Positions 1 through 7,435 of a DNA stretch of 11,487 nucleotides are shown in pieces. The position numbers and the translations under genes were made by a program. This DNA comes from DASSNR01 sp036278935 (GTDB lineage: Bacteria > Gemmatimonadota > Gemmatimonadetes > Gemmatimonadales > Gemmatimonadaceae): the NCBI GenBank assembly GCA_036278935.1, contig DASUKA010000069.1:1-11487 (forward strand), read 5' to 3'. Below the pieces are notes generated by a model that saw nothing but the letters and a program-made list of their open reading frames with translations, had not been told where the DNA came from and ran no database searches. Position 1 is the first letter of the stretch. Every line of letters begins with the position of its first letter.

Positions 1-422
1 ACGGCATGGTCAACCGAGGCGCCCAGTGCTCGCAGCTCCTGGCATGAGGCGATCACCTGGCCACCCGACGTGACGACGTCCTCGATGACCAGCAGCCGCC
101 GGCCGGACACCGTGCCCCCTTCGGCCAGCTGACAGGTGCCGTACTCCTTTGCGCGCTTCCGCACGAAGAGCGCCGGCATCCCGGTGTGGAGCGAGAGCGC
201 CGTGGCCAGCGGCACCCCGCCAAGCTCGAGCCCGGCCAGCGCATCGGTACCGGCCGGAATGAGTGGGGCGAGCGCGGTGGCGATGGCGCTCAGGAGCTGC
301 GGATCGGCCTCGAAGCGGTACTTGTCGAAGTACTCGCTGGCCAGCGCGCCCGAGCGCAGGCGAAACTCGCCGTGCAGGGTGGCCACGGTGGCGATGGCGT
401 GGGCGAGGTGAGGTCTGTCCAT
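1..422 (-). CDS. pyrE: Orotate phosphoribosyltransferase, partial (3' end beyond window)
   Basis: This enzyme transfers the phosphoribosyl group of PRPP to orotate to form OMP in cytosolic de novo pyrimidine synthesis. The 140 complete codons visible start at an ATG whose first base is 422. They show the family order: an N-terminal stretch with GEFRLRSG (residues 18-25), a conserved VRKRAKEYGT segment (about 87-96) that forms the lysine-rich catalytic loop, and the PRPP-binding signature VIEDVVTSGG (112-121) with its acidic pair E114-D115. The C-terminal third and the stop codon lie left of the window. No Shine-Dalgarno sequence precedes the ATG; instead a good promoter ends nine bases before it, so the transcript may be leaderless or nearly so. 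The gene seems to be its own transcription unit. I am sure of the family; the symbol rests on the PyrE-type motif set rather than that of other type I phosphoribosyltransferases. Confidence 0.93.
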   Translation of the reverse strand, partial: MDRPHLAHAIATVATLHGEFRLRSGALASEYFDKYRFEADPQLLSAIATALAPLIPAGTDALAGLELGGVPLATALSLHTGMPALFVRKRAKEYGTCQLAEGGTVSGRRLLVIEDVVTSGGQVIASCQELRALGASVDHA

Positions 423-431
423 GGCGCGCCA

Positions 432-460
432 AATGTATCACGGCACGTGGTGCGTGTCCA
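432..460 (-). promoter_or_regulatory. Probable sigma-70 promoter of pyrE with extended -10
   Basis: Read on the minus strand there is a -35 box TGGACA (455-460, five of six to consensus), a 17-base spacer, and a -10 box TACATT (432-437, four of six) preceded by TGA, which gives the TG of an extended -10. The expected start of transcription falls only about two or three bases before the pyrE ATG at 422. The spacing is seen directly; promoter activity is inferred. Confidence 0.6.
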
Positions 461-462
461 TC

Positions 463-529
463 GTGTTCGCGCAGCGCCGGTACGGACCACTGCGCCGATC
501 AGGAACGCGACGCGTCGGTGCGCGAACAC
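463..529. repeat. Perfect 11-bp inverted repeat between monooxygenase gene and pyrE
   Basis: GTGTTCGCGCA at 463-473 is exactly the reverse complement of TGCGCGAACAC at 519-529, with 45 bases between. It starts seven bases after the monooxygenase stop codon and ends just upstream of the pyrE -35 box. It could fold in RNA as an end-of-transcript hairpin for the upstream genes or act as a protein site for pyrE. No T-tract follows, so a classical intrinsic terminator is not shown. Confidence 0.55.
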
Positions 530-535
530 AACGTA

Positions 536-1723
536 TCAGTCCGAGGGCAGCTCGAATCGATCGCCGAAGGAGCGTGCGGCGAGCCGATCAGCGAGGTACG
601 GCACCCGCATGAGATTCGTGGCGAGGTTGCGGAACCGGATGCCGAGCGACGAGCGCGGCGCGAACCACCAGCCGAACCGCGCCGCGGCGCGCTGCTTCGC
701 ATCGATGAACGGCTTGAAGCGGCGCTGATACTCACCGAACGCGGCGATGTGATCGCCCTGCTCCTGCGCGAGCGCATGGGCGAGTACGTAACCTCCCGCC
801 ATGGCCAGCGCCGCGCCCTGCCCGGCGAGGAGCGATGGGCAGTACGCGGCATCGCCGAGCAGGGCAACGCGTCCGCGCGACCACTCGGCCATGCGCGTCT
901 GCGCGACAGTGTCGAAGTACAGGTCGCGGGCGCCGTCCATGGCCGCGAGAATCTCGTCGCACTCCCAACCGGCGCCGGAAAAGCGCTCGCGCAGCACGGC
1001 CTTCTGCGCTGCCGCGTCGTGGTGCTCCGCTTCGGGTTGCCGATCATTCGCGAAGATGAAGAAGAAGGCCGAACGGCCGTCGCGCAGCGCGTATCGCGCC
1101 ACCTGCCGGCCGGGCACCGCGTAGCTGACGTAAGCGCCCTCATCCCGGTGCGGATAGCCGGCCGCGCTGAAGGCCGCGGTGGTGTAGCCGAGGTCATGCT
1201 CGTAGCGCGCACTGTCGGCGAACGCGAGCGTGCGGACGTTGGAGTGCAACCCGTCGGCGCCGATCACCAAGTCGAAGCGCCGTTGCGGGGCGTGCTCGAA
1301 CGTCACGGTGACGCCGGTGCCGTCCTCATCCAGCGCGGCGATGCTGTCGGCGAAGATCGTCTCGGCCGCACCGCTCACGCAGTGATAGAGGCGGCGCGCC
1401 AGGTCGCCGCGCAGGATGCTCAGGAAGCGGCCGCTGCTGGCCGTGCGGAACACCCCGGCGTCCACGCTGACCACGCATGTGCCCGACGCGTCCACCAGCC
1501 GAACTTCTTCCAGGTGGTAGCCATCCTCATGCAGCGTGGGGCGCAGCCCCATGCGCTCGGCAACGTCGTAGCCGACGCCCCAGAAGTCGATCATGTAGCC
1601 CCCGGTGCGCAGGGCGGGTGCACGCTCGACGAGGGTCGGTGTGAAGCCGCGGCGCAGCAGCCAGTACGCGAGCGTGGGGCCGGCGATCCCCGCGCCGGAG
1701 ATCAGAATGTCGCGGTTGCGCAC
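536..1723 (-). CDS. FAD-dependent monooxygenase (PHBH/UbiH-like fold)
   Basis: This is a 395-residue class A flavoprotein monooxygenase, the family that uses NAD(P)H and O2 to hydroxylate aromatic or polyketide-like substrates. Visible motifs are, in order: the N-terminal dinucleotide-binding GAGIAG (10-15) with E33 at the end of the second strand (LVER), the GADGLHSNVR segment (155-164) carrying the DG motif that contacts both FAD and NAD(P)H, and GRVALLGDAAYCPSLLAGQG (284-303), the GD motif binding the FAD ribityl chain. Length is normal for a TetX/PHBH-like enzyme without the extra thioredoxin domain. There is no signal peptide, so it is cytosolic. The start is GTG: an in-frame stop lies 13 bases upstream, and a GGAG box sits seven bases before the GTG. 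The substrate cannot be read from sequence. The gene follows the DUF6494-like gene by 12 bases and is probably translated from the same mRNA. Confidence 0.9.
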   Translation of the reverse strand: MRNRDILISGAGIAGPTLAYWLLRRGFTPTLVERAPALRTGGYMIDFWGVGYDVAERMGLRPTLHEDGYHLEEVRLVDASGTCVVSVDAGVFRTASSGRFLSILRGDLARRLYHCVSGAAETIFADSIAALDEDGTGVTVTFEHAPQRRFDLVIGADGLHSNVRTLAFADSARYEHDLGYTTAAFSAAGYPHRDEGAYVSYAVPGRQVARYALRDGRSAFFFIFANDRQPEAEHHDAAAQKAVLRERFSGAGWECDEILAAMDGARDLYFDTVAQTRMAEWSRGRVALLGDAAYCPSLLAGQGAALAMAGGYVLAHALAQEQGDHIAAFGEYQRRFKPFIDAKQRAAARFGWWFAPRSSLGIRFRNLATNLMRVPYLADRLAARSFGDRFELPSD

Positions 1724-1735
1724 GGCGGCGCTCCA

Positions 1736-1942
1736 TCAGACGAGCGTGATCGTTCCCTCGATCTGAAAGTCCTGGACCAGCCCCTCGAGCGCCAGCGTCG
1801 CCCGCACCGGCACCGCCTCGTCTCCGTGCAGCGACCCATCGGCCAGCCCCTGTTGCACCGCGCGCTCGATTTCGCGCTGCGCCGTGACGCCGAAGTGCTT
1901 GAGGAACTTGCGGATCGAGATGTTGAATGCGTCTTCGTTCAT
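1736..1942 (-). CDS. DUF6494-like small protein (68 aa)
   Basis: This 68-residue cytosolic protein starts MNEDAFNISIRKFLKHFGV, followed by a segment rich in charged residues (TAQREIERAVQQGL) and an ending of short strand-like stretches (PVRATLALEGL, DFQIEGTITLV). From memory this pattern, N-terminal helix then a beta-rich tail, matches the DUF6494 family, whose role is unknown. The ATG at 1942 is chosen over the longer upstream frame because a GGAG box lies six bases before it and because the extra upstream residues are low-complexity and unlike the family. Its stop codon is 12 bases before the GTG of the monooxygenase gene, so the two are likely translationally coupled. An accessory role for the flavoenzyme is only inference. 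Confidence 0.8.
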   Translation of the reverse strand: MNEDAFNISIRKFLKHFGVTAQREIERAVQQGLADGSLHGDEAVPVRATLALEGLVQDFQIEGTITLV

Positions 1943-2030
1943 GGGGTGCTCCAGCAGCGGAAGATGAAGGAGTGCAGCGGCGAATGCGGTGCCAGAAGCG
2001 CACCAGCGTGCGGAGCCCGGCCGGCGCGGC

Positions 2031-2747
2031 TCACCCGCCCGCGGGCTTGGCGATGATCTCGGCGCGGATAAGGTGGTCCAGCTTCGGGAATTCGCGGTCG
2101 AGATAGGCATTGCCCCCGTTCACGATCTTCCCCTGCCGGTGCTGCCGCACGCCGCTCCCGGAGCGGCCGCCGTAGCCCGAGTACAGGCTGTCCAGCACCT
2201 CCATCCCGCTGATCACGCGCCCGAACACGGCGAACGGATCGCCATCGTTGCGAGTGTTGTCCCGCAGGTTGATGTAGATCTGCGTGTTCGAGGTGCCGGG
2301 CACGGTGTCGCGCGCGAACGCGAATGTGCCGCGCACATTGCTGCCGTACTTCGGATCGTCGGGGAAGGCCGCGTGCAGCCACGCTTTGTTCACGGCCGGG
2401 TCGCCGTTCAGCCCCCATTGCACGATGTAATGATGGATCACGCGGTGGAAGCGGACATCGTTGTAGTAGCCGAGACGGATGAGGTTGTAGAAGCGGTCGG
2501 AGCCGTTGGGTGCGTGGGCGCGCACGCACTCCACCACGAAGTTGCCCTTGGACGTCTCGAAGCGCGCGTACCAGACGGGCGGTGAGGGACGCGCCCACTC
2601 GGGGTTCGACGGATCGAGCAGGAGGGACTTCGCGCTCACCTTCGCGCTCGCGCTCTGCTGCGCGCGGGCCGTCGCACCGCTCGTCAGGAATCCGGCCGCG
2701 ACCAGCAGGATGGTCGCCGTGAGCCGGGCTGGATGTGTTCGCTGCAT
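2031..2747 (-). CDS. Exported cyclophilin-type peptidyl-prolyl cis-trans isomerase
   Basis: This 238-residue protein belongs to the cyclophilin family, which speeds proline isomerisation during protein folding. An N-terminal signal peptide is evident: basic start, hydrophobic core about residues 9-22, and ARA before Q30 as a likely cleavage site, so it should act in the periplasm or outside the cell. The core runs from about 58 to 200. It includes RFYNLIRLGYYNDVRFHRV (85-103) with the catalytic arginine of FHRV (R102), Q110, the strand NTQIYINL (154-161) and PFAVFGRVISGMEVLD (171-186). The usual MIQGGD stretch is replaced by a longer IVQWGLNGDP, and the C-terminal 35 residues are an extension. 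Start chosen at ATG 2747 because it gives a complete signal peptide; the ribosome site is weak. It lies downstream of the S10 peptidase gene, but a strong hairpin separates the two. Confidence 0.92.
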   Translation of the reverse strand: MQRTHPARLTATILLVAAGFLTSGATARAQQSASAKVSAKSLLLDPSNPEWARPSPPVWYARFETSKGNFVVECVRAHAPNGSDRFYNLIRLGYYNDVRFHRVIHHYIVQWGLNGDPAVNKAWLHAAFPDDPKYGSNVRGTFAFARDTVPGTSNTQIYINLRDNTRNDGDPFAVFGRVISGMEVLDSLYSGYGGRSGSGVRQHRQGKIVNGGNAYLDREFPKLDHLIRAEIIAKPAGG

Positions 2748-2763
2748 CGGGACGCTCGGCGCT

Positions 2764-2791
2764 CGGTTCGGTTCGGTGGGGTGGGGTGGGG
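2764..2791. repeat. Short tandem repeats and G-tract, possible G-quadruplex
   Basis: Two CGGTT units (2764-2773) are followed by three runs of four G separated by single T (2778-2781, 2783-2786, 2788-2791), with a GG at 2775-2776. On the plus strand this fits a two-tier G-quadruplex pattern; in the minus-strand transcript it is C-rich. It lies in the presumed leader/promoter region of the isomerase gene. Folding or function is not shown. Confidence 0.5.
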
Positions 2792-2823
2792 CACCCGGCG
2801 TGGCAGCACGCCACGCCGGGTGC
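2791..2823 (-). terminator. Perfect 14-bp stem-loop after the S10 peptidase gene
   Basis: The arms GCACCCGGCGTGGC (2791-2804) and GCCACGCCGGGTGC (2810-2823) pair without mismatch around a five-base loop (2805-2809). The hairpin begins 20 bases past the S10 stop codon at 2844-2846. A run of U does not follow in the minus-strand RNA (C-rich sequence does), so this is a stable 3' hairpin that may end or protect the S10 transcript rather than a textbook intrinsic terminator. Confidence 0.6.
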
Positions 2824-2843
2824 GGTTCATACAGTGCGGTGGC

Positions 2844-4415
2844 TCAGGGCGTGAGCGCGTCCGCGTTCTGAGCGCCTTCGTGCTCAGTGGACGTGATGAA
2901 CTGCGCGATGTCCGCCTTGAGTTGCTTGGCCGAGGCCTGGTTGAGGTAGGCCATGTGCCCGCTCTCGAAATACTTGAACTCCACGCGATTCTTGTACGTC
3001 TGGTCGAAACCGAGGTGATTGAAGGTGTACTCGGCGTTGGCGAACGGCGTGGCCGTGTCGTAGTAGCCGGCGCCCACCATCACGTGCAGGTACGGGTCCT
3101 TGGCCATGGCGAGTCGCAGCGATTCGACCTCGCTGGGATAACCCCGTCCCAGGCGGCTGTAGTCCCAGCGCCCGGTGTGGCCGCCCATGTAGTACTGCAG
3201 GTTGCTCGTATACTTGAGATCGTTGTGCAGATAGCGCATGAAGGCGGACATGAAGGCGCCGGAGGGCGCGACGTCCGACGGATCATAGTCCTCGCGCTGG
3301 TTCGCGGCGTTGCCATTGATGCCGGTGAGGCGCGTGTCGTAGCGGCCCAGAATCTTCCGCTCATTCCGCAGCAACTCGGTGCGGAAGGTGCCGGGGTCGA
3401 CTCGGAGGTTGGTGTTCAGGAGGAACTGCTCCGACAGACCGGTGAGCCGCGCGAGCTTCTGTGCCACCGCCGTCTTTTCAGCTTGCGTGAGCGTGTTCCC
3501 CTTGGCCATCGACGTGAGGTAATCGCCGAAGGCATACTCGCGCGACTGCTGCACCACCTGCTTCAGGCTCTCGCGCTGAAGGTCCGCCGGGAGCTTCTTG
3601 TGATACCATGCCGTGGCGGTATAGGTGGGAAGGAAGCAGGAGTACGCGATGTCATTCGTGGGCGACGGCGAGATGTACTGCCAGTCGAGCACCGTGCCGA
3701 GGAGCATGATGCCATTGAGCACAATCCCCTCGTTCTCCTGCAGCTCGCTGGCGAGACCCGCCGACCGGAAGGTGCCGTAGCTCTCACCGAAGAGGTACTT
3801 GGGCGACGCCCACCGGTTGTACTTGTCCAGATAGTCGCGGATGAACTGTCCGAACATCTGGACGTCGTTCACAGCGCCCGTGTAGTCCGTGGCCTTCACG
3901 CCCGGGGCGGGGCGCGAGTAGCCGGTCATCATCGCGTCCACCTGGACCAGGTCCGTGACGTCGAGCGGCGTGTTCGGGTTGTCGACCAGGTCGTACGGAG
4001 GAGCCGGCTGGTGCCCGTTGGGTCCCATGTTCGGGTGCTCGGGGCTCATGATGCCCATGTCGAGCCAGATGGACGCCGAGCCCGGGCCGCCGTTGAAGAA
4101 GAAGGTGACGGGGCGCGTGGCGGCGTCTGTCTGGTCCTTCGTGTACGAGATGTAGAAGACAGTGGCCGCCGGCTTCCCGTTCTCGTCGCGCAGCACCATG
4201 GTGCCCGCGTTCGCCGTATACGGGATCGTCTTGCCGTTGACGGTGATGGTGTGCTTGGTGGTCGACACCCTCTCGACGGCGGGGACGCCTTCGGAGTCAG
4301 CGCTCGCGGCACCAGCGCCGCCTCCACGGCGCCCGGGGAACGGCCGCTGGGCAGCGGCGGATCCCGCGACAAGGAATGACACGGCAGTGCCGAGTAAGAA
4401 CGGGCGGATGCGCAT
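2844..4415 (-). CDS. Secreted peptidase S10 (serine carboxypeptidase family)
   Basis: This 523-residue alpha/beta-hydrolase of peptidase family S10 should remove C-terminal residues from peptides outside the cytoplasm. A signal peptide covers residues 1-22 (basic start, hydrophobic core, AAA before Q23), followed by a Gly/Ala-rich linker to about residue 45. The catalytic set is complete: oxyanion segment FFFNGGPGSAS (105-115), nucleophile S212 in GESYG (210-214), a likely acid D453 in GAGYYDTATPF, and H487 in ESGHMAYLN. The length fits bacterial S10 members. The ATG at 4415 is supported by a strong GGAGGG box (4422-4427) six bases upstream. The gene stands alone between the permease gene and a 14-bp hairpin. 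Substrate preference cannot be read; peptide scavenging is the natural inference. Confidence 0.95.
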   Translation of the reverse strand: MRIRPFLLGTAVSFLVAGSAAAQRPFPGRRGGGAGAASADSEGVPAVERVSTTKHTITVNGKTIPYTANAGTMVLRDENGKPAATVFYISYTKDQTDAATRPVTFFFNGGPGSASIWLDMGIMSPEHPNMGPNGHQPAPPYDLVDNPNTPLDVTDLVQVDAMMTGYSRPAPGVKATDYTGAVNDVQMFGQFIRDYLDKYNRWASPKYLFGESYGTFRSAGLASELQENEGIVLNGIMLLGTVLDWQYISPSPTNDIAYSCFLPTYTATAWYHKKLPADLQRESLKQVVQQSREYAFGDYLTSMAKGNTLTQAEKTAVAQKLARLTGLSEQFLLNTNLRVDPGTFRTELLRNERKILGRYDTRLTGINGNAANQREDYDPSDVAPSGAFMSAFMRYLHNDLKYTSNLQYYMGGHTGRWDYSRLGRGYPSEVESLRLAMAKDPYLHVMVGAGYYDTATPFANAEYTFNHLGFDQTYKNRVEFKYFESGHMAYLNQASAKQLKADIAQFITSTEHEGAQNADALTP

Positions 4416-4705
4416 GAGGAACCCTCCAGGTTATCCGATTTGCGGTGGACGATGCGTGCGTGATGTCGAACGAACGAGGATGACGTGCGGATCGCCGCGG
4501 CGGGGGGCGATCGGGTGACCCGCGCAAGGGCGGGGTCCTCGTGTCCTGTAGAATATCGCGCGAGGGCCGGGAAATGTTGAGAGGGGGAGCGGCTGGGGGA
4601 TGGGGCAGAGGGCTGGGTCACGCGCGGCGGACGGGGCCGTCCAGATGGCGGCCATCGATCAGCGCTCTGCTAGCGGGACAGGGCCGCCGCTCCCGACTCC
4701 CCCTT
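4416..4705. other. Intergenic region upstream of the S10 gene
   Basis: These 290 bases separate the permease stop from the S10 start and must hold the S10 promoter. I find no protein-coding gene with a credible start. A minus-strand TATTCT (about 4550-4555) with TCAACA 19 bases upstream is a weak promoter candidate that would leave a leader of about 130 bases. Within that leader GACCC and GGGTC arms (4517-4521 and 4533-4537) could form a small bulged hairpin. None of these is strong. Confidence 0.35.
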
Positions 4706-7369
4706 TCACTCCCCCCGCAACACCCCCGCCGGATCAGCGCGACTCACCGCCGCCGCCGGCACCCACGTTGCCACGACGGCCGTCGCGACGAGCACCCCCA
4801 CCACACCCACGTACGTCGCCGGGTCCGTCGGCGCCACCTGATACAACAGTGCGGCCAGCGCCCGGGTCGCTCCCAGCGACACCACCGTCCCGATCACCAC
4901 GCCAGCACCTACGAGCCGCAGCCCGTGCCGCACCACCAGCCACTGCACCTGCGCTCCGCGCGCGCCAAGTGCGATGCGGATCCCCATTTCCCTCAACCGC
5001 CGCCGTGCCAGCTGCGCCATCACGCCGTACACGCCCACCACCGCGAGCGTGAGCCCCACCGCGGCGAACACGAGCAACAGTGTGGTGAGAAAGCGCGGGC
5101 GCGCGAGGGACTTCGAGAGCACCGCGGTCATCGGCAGCGGCGTGACGACCAGGTCGGGATCCATTGCCCCGATCACCCGGCGCGCGGACGGCGCCAGAGA
5201 TGCCGGGTCCGCATCGGTGCGCAGCATGAGCGTCATGGCGGTCTGATTGTTCCCGTCCTGCGCGAAAGGGGCGAACACCTCGATCTGCGGCCCGATGGCG
5301 AGCGCGGTCTGGTGTTCGCTTTCAACCACACCGACGATCGTGTACCAGGTGGATGCGGAATCGGGCACCTTATCGAAGGTGATGCGCTGTCCGACGGGGT
5401 TCTGACCGCGGAAGTATTTCCTGGCGAGCACATCGTTGATGATCACCACGGGCGCCGTGCCCTTCCGGTCGGCATCGCTGAACACTCGCCCGTTCCGCAG
5501 CGCAACCCGCATCGCGTGGAAGTAGCCAGGCGTCACCACCTGGTGGGCGACTTCCGTCCCATATTCACCCGCCGGCCAGCCCGCCACGGCGAAGTCGCTG
5601 GTCCACGCCGTGCCGGTGAGCGGGGGCTGCAACACGGCCGCCGCCTCGCTCACGCCCGGAAGGGCGCGCAAGCGCTGCAGCAGTTCCTGGTAGAACGCGA
5701 CGGTCTTGTCATCGGTATCGAAGCGCGTGCTTGGAAGCTCGAGCGATACCGCAAGCACCCCGTTCGGGTCGAACCCGGGATCCACGTGCTGCAGTTGCCA
5801 GTAGCTGCGCACGAGCAGCCCAGCACCCAGGGTGAGCATCAGCGCCAGCGCCACCTCGCCCACCACCAGCCCGTCCCCCCACCGCCGCACGCGGCGCCCC
5901 TCGCTCCCGCTGCGTCCGCCCTCCTTCAATACCTCCACGGGCACGCGCCGCCCGCTCCAGAAGGCGGGCGCGATGCCGAATAACAGGCCGCTCGCCGTCG
6001 TGATCGCGAGCACATAACCCAGCACGCTCCAGCTCACGCGCACGTCGCGCACGGGGAGCATTCCCGCAGGGAGCTGCAACGCCACGAGCATGTGCGTCCC
6101 CCACCAGCCGAGCACGAGCCCCGCAGCGCCGCCGAGCGCGGAGAGCACGAGGCTCTCGGTGATCGCCTGCCGCACGAGCCGCCCGCGCCCCGCGCCGAGC
6201 GCCAGTCGCAACGCGGCCTCGCGCTCGCGCCCCGCCGCGCGCACGAGCAGCAGGTTCCCCACGTTCGCACAGGCGATGAGGAGGAGCAGCGCCACGGCGC
6301 CCATCAGCACGAGCAGCGGGAGCCGCGTGTCGCCCACCAGGAACCGATGCAGCGGGGTCATCCCGGCGCCCATCACCTTATTCGTCTCGGGGTAGTCCCG
6401 CTGCAGGCGGTGGACGACCGTCTGCAACTCGGCGTTGGCGCGGTCGAGGGAGATCCCGGGTCGCAGGCGCGCCACCACGCGCAGCCAGTGTGCTCGGCGG
6501 AAAGACGGTTGGGTGCGGGCGGCCGGATCCCACGCCGTCGAGAGCCAGGCATCGATCTCCGACTGGGGGAAGGCAAAGCTCGGCGGCATCACGCCCACCA
6601 CCTGGACGGCGCGCCCGTCGAGCTGAATGGTGCGTCCCACCACGCCGGGATCCCCACCGAGATTCTGGCGCCAGAGGCGGTCGCTGATCACAGCCACGGG
6701 GCTTCCGGTGTCCCACGTCTCCGCATCGCGCAGCGTGCGCCCGAGTTGGGCATGGACGCCGAGCACGGAGAAGAAGTTGCCCGTCACGCGCGTGACGGTG
6801 AGCAGGTGCGGGTGGCCGTGCCCGGTGAGGGTGGCACGGCCCGGGAACCCGTTGTACGCCGCCACATCCTTGAACGCGGCCACCTGCTCGCGCCAATCGA
6901 GATAGTTGGCCGGTGCGGCAACGTTCTCGTACCACCCCTTCTCCGCGTTCTCCTCCCACAGCATCACCAGCCGGTCGGGCGAGGGGAAGGGAAGCGGGCG
7001 CAGGATCACCGCGTTCACCGCGCTGAAGATGGCGGTGTTGGCGCCGACACCCAGTGCAAGCGTGATGATAGCGGCGGCGGCAAGCGCGGGACCGCGTCGC
7101 AGGCCACGCAGGGTGTAGCGGATATCGGCGCGGATCTCGCCCAGCCACCGCACGCCGCGTACGTCGCGGTGCTCTTCCTTGTGGCGCTCCACGCCGCCGA
7201 ACGCGACGAGTGCTCGGCGCCGCGCTTCGCTGGGGCGCATCCCGGCGGCGATGTTCTTCTCCGTCTCCAGCTCGATGTGGAAGCGGATCTCGTCATCCAG
7301 ATCACGTTCGGCGGCGCTGCGGTGCAGGAGGGCGCGCAGCTTCACGGTGAATCCCTTGATCGCTCCCAT
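4706..7369 (-). CDS. ADOP-family ABC transporter permease (duplicated MacB/FtsX-like)
   Basis: This 887-residue inner-membrane protein matches the acidobacterial duplicated orphan permease family (ADOP, TIGR03434). A soluble N-terminal region (1-90) holds the family-typical DLDDEIRFHIE and rearranged ARRRALVAFGG segments. Then come a first membrane helix (about 94-122, ending in ILRPLPF), a MacB-type extracytoplasmic domain (125-345), helices near 351-376, 405-431, 447-472 and 498-522, a second extracytoplasmic domain (540-745), and helices near 761-785, 820-843 and 851-873. The two FtsX-type halves share the coupling motif, REREAALRLALGAGRG (381-396) and RRLREMGIRIALGARG (790-805). It ends SRADPAGVLRGE, as the family does. 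ATG 7369 is preferred over one 27 bases upstream because GAGG lies nine bases before it and the family starts here. No ATPase gene is adjacent. Transported substrate is unknown; a MacB-like mechanotransmission role is inference. It follows padR by 66 bases as one operon. Confidence 0.94.
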   Translation of the reverse strand: MGAIKGFTVKLRALLHRSAAERDLDDEIRFHIELETEKNIAAGMRPSEARRRALVAFGGVERHKEEHRDVRGVRWLGEIRADIRYTLRGLRRGPALAAAAIITLALGVGANTAIFSAVNAVILRPLPFPSPDRLVMLWEENAEKGWYENVAAPANYLDWREQVAAFKDVAAYNGFPGRATLTGHGHPHLLTVTRVTGNFFSVLGVHAQLGRTLRDAETWDTGSPVAVISDRLWRQNLGGDPGVVGRTIQLDGRAVQVVGVMPPSFAFPQSEIDAWLSTAWDPAARTQPSFRRAHWLRVVARLRPGISLDRANAELQTVVHRLQRDYPETNKVMGAGMTPLHRFLVGDTRLPLLVLMGAVALLLLIACANVGNLLLVRAAGREREAALRLALGAGRGRLVRQAITESLVLSALGGAAGLVLGWWGTHMLVALQLPAGMLPVRDVRVSWSVLGYVLAITTASGLLFGIAPAFWSGRRVPVEVLKEGGRSGSEGRRVRRWGDGLVVGEVALALMLTLGAGLLVRSYWQLQHVDPGFDPNGVLAVSLELPSTRFDTDDKTVAFYQELLQRLRALPGVSEAAAVLQPPLTGTAWTSDFAVAGWPAGEYGTEVAHQVVTPGYFHAMRVALRNGRVFSDADRKGTAPVVIINDVLARKYFRGQNPVGQRITFDKVPDSASTWYTIVGVVESEHQTALAIGPQIEVFAPFAQDGNNQTAMTLMLRTDADPASLAPSARRVIGAMDPDLVVTPLPMTAVLSKSLARPRFLTTLLLVFAAVGLTLAVVGVYGVMAQLARRRLREMGIRIALGARGAQVQWLVVRHGLRLVGAGVVIGTVVSLGATRALAALLYQVAPTDPATYVGVVGVLVATAVVATWVPAAAVSRADPAGVLRGE

Positions 7370-7435
7370 GCGGGTCGTCCTCACGCCAGGTGGCATCCAG
7401 GTGGTACGTGAAATGAACGGCGGGCGCTCGATGGA

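Noticed and set aside
263..2056. Long plus-strand open frame (597 codons)
   Set aside because: It runs antisense across pyrE, the monooxygenase, DUF6494 and the isomerase end, is Arg/Gly/Ala-rich without recognisable domains, and reflects high-GC third-position bias.
2733..4379. Plus-strand open frame of 548 codons
   Set aside because: It is antisense to the S10 peptidase gene, which has full catalytic motifs, a signal peptide and a strong ribosome site; the antisense product has no domain.
4629..4642. GGACG-GGGC-CGTCC hairpin downstream of the permease gene
   Set aside because: A five-base stem without a following T-tract is expected often by chance at this GC content.
4541..7411. Large plus-strand open frames (480 and 439 codons)
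   Set aside because: They are antisense to the ADOP permease and are rich in His, Arg and Pro in a pattern typical of shadow frames.
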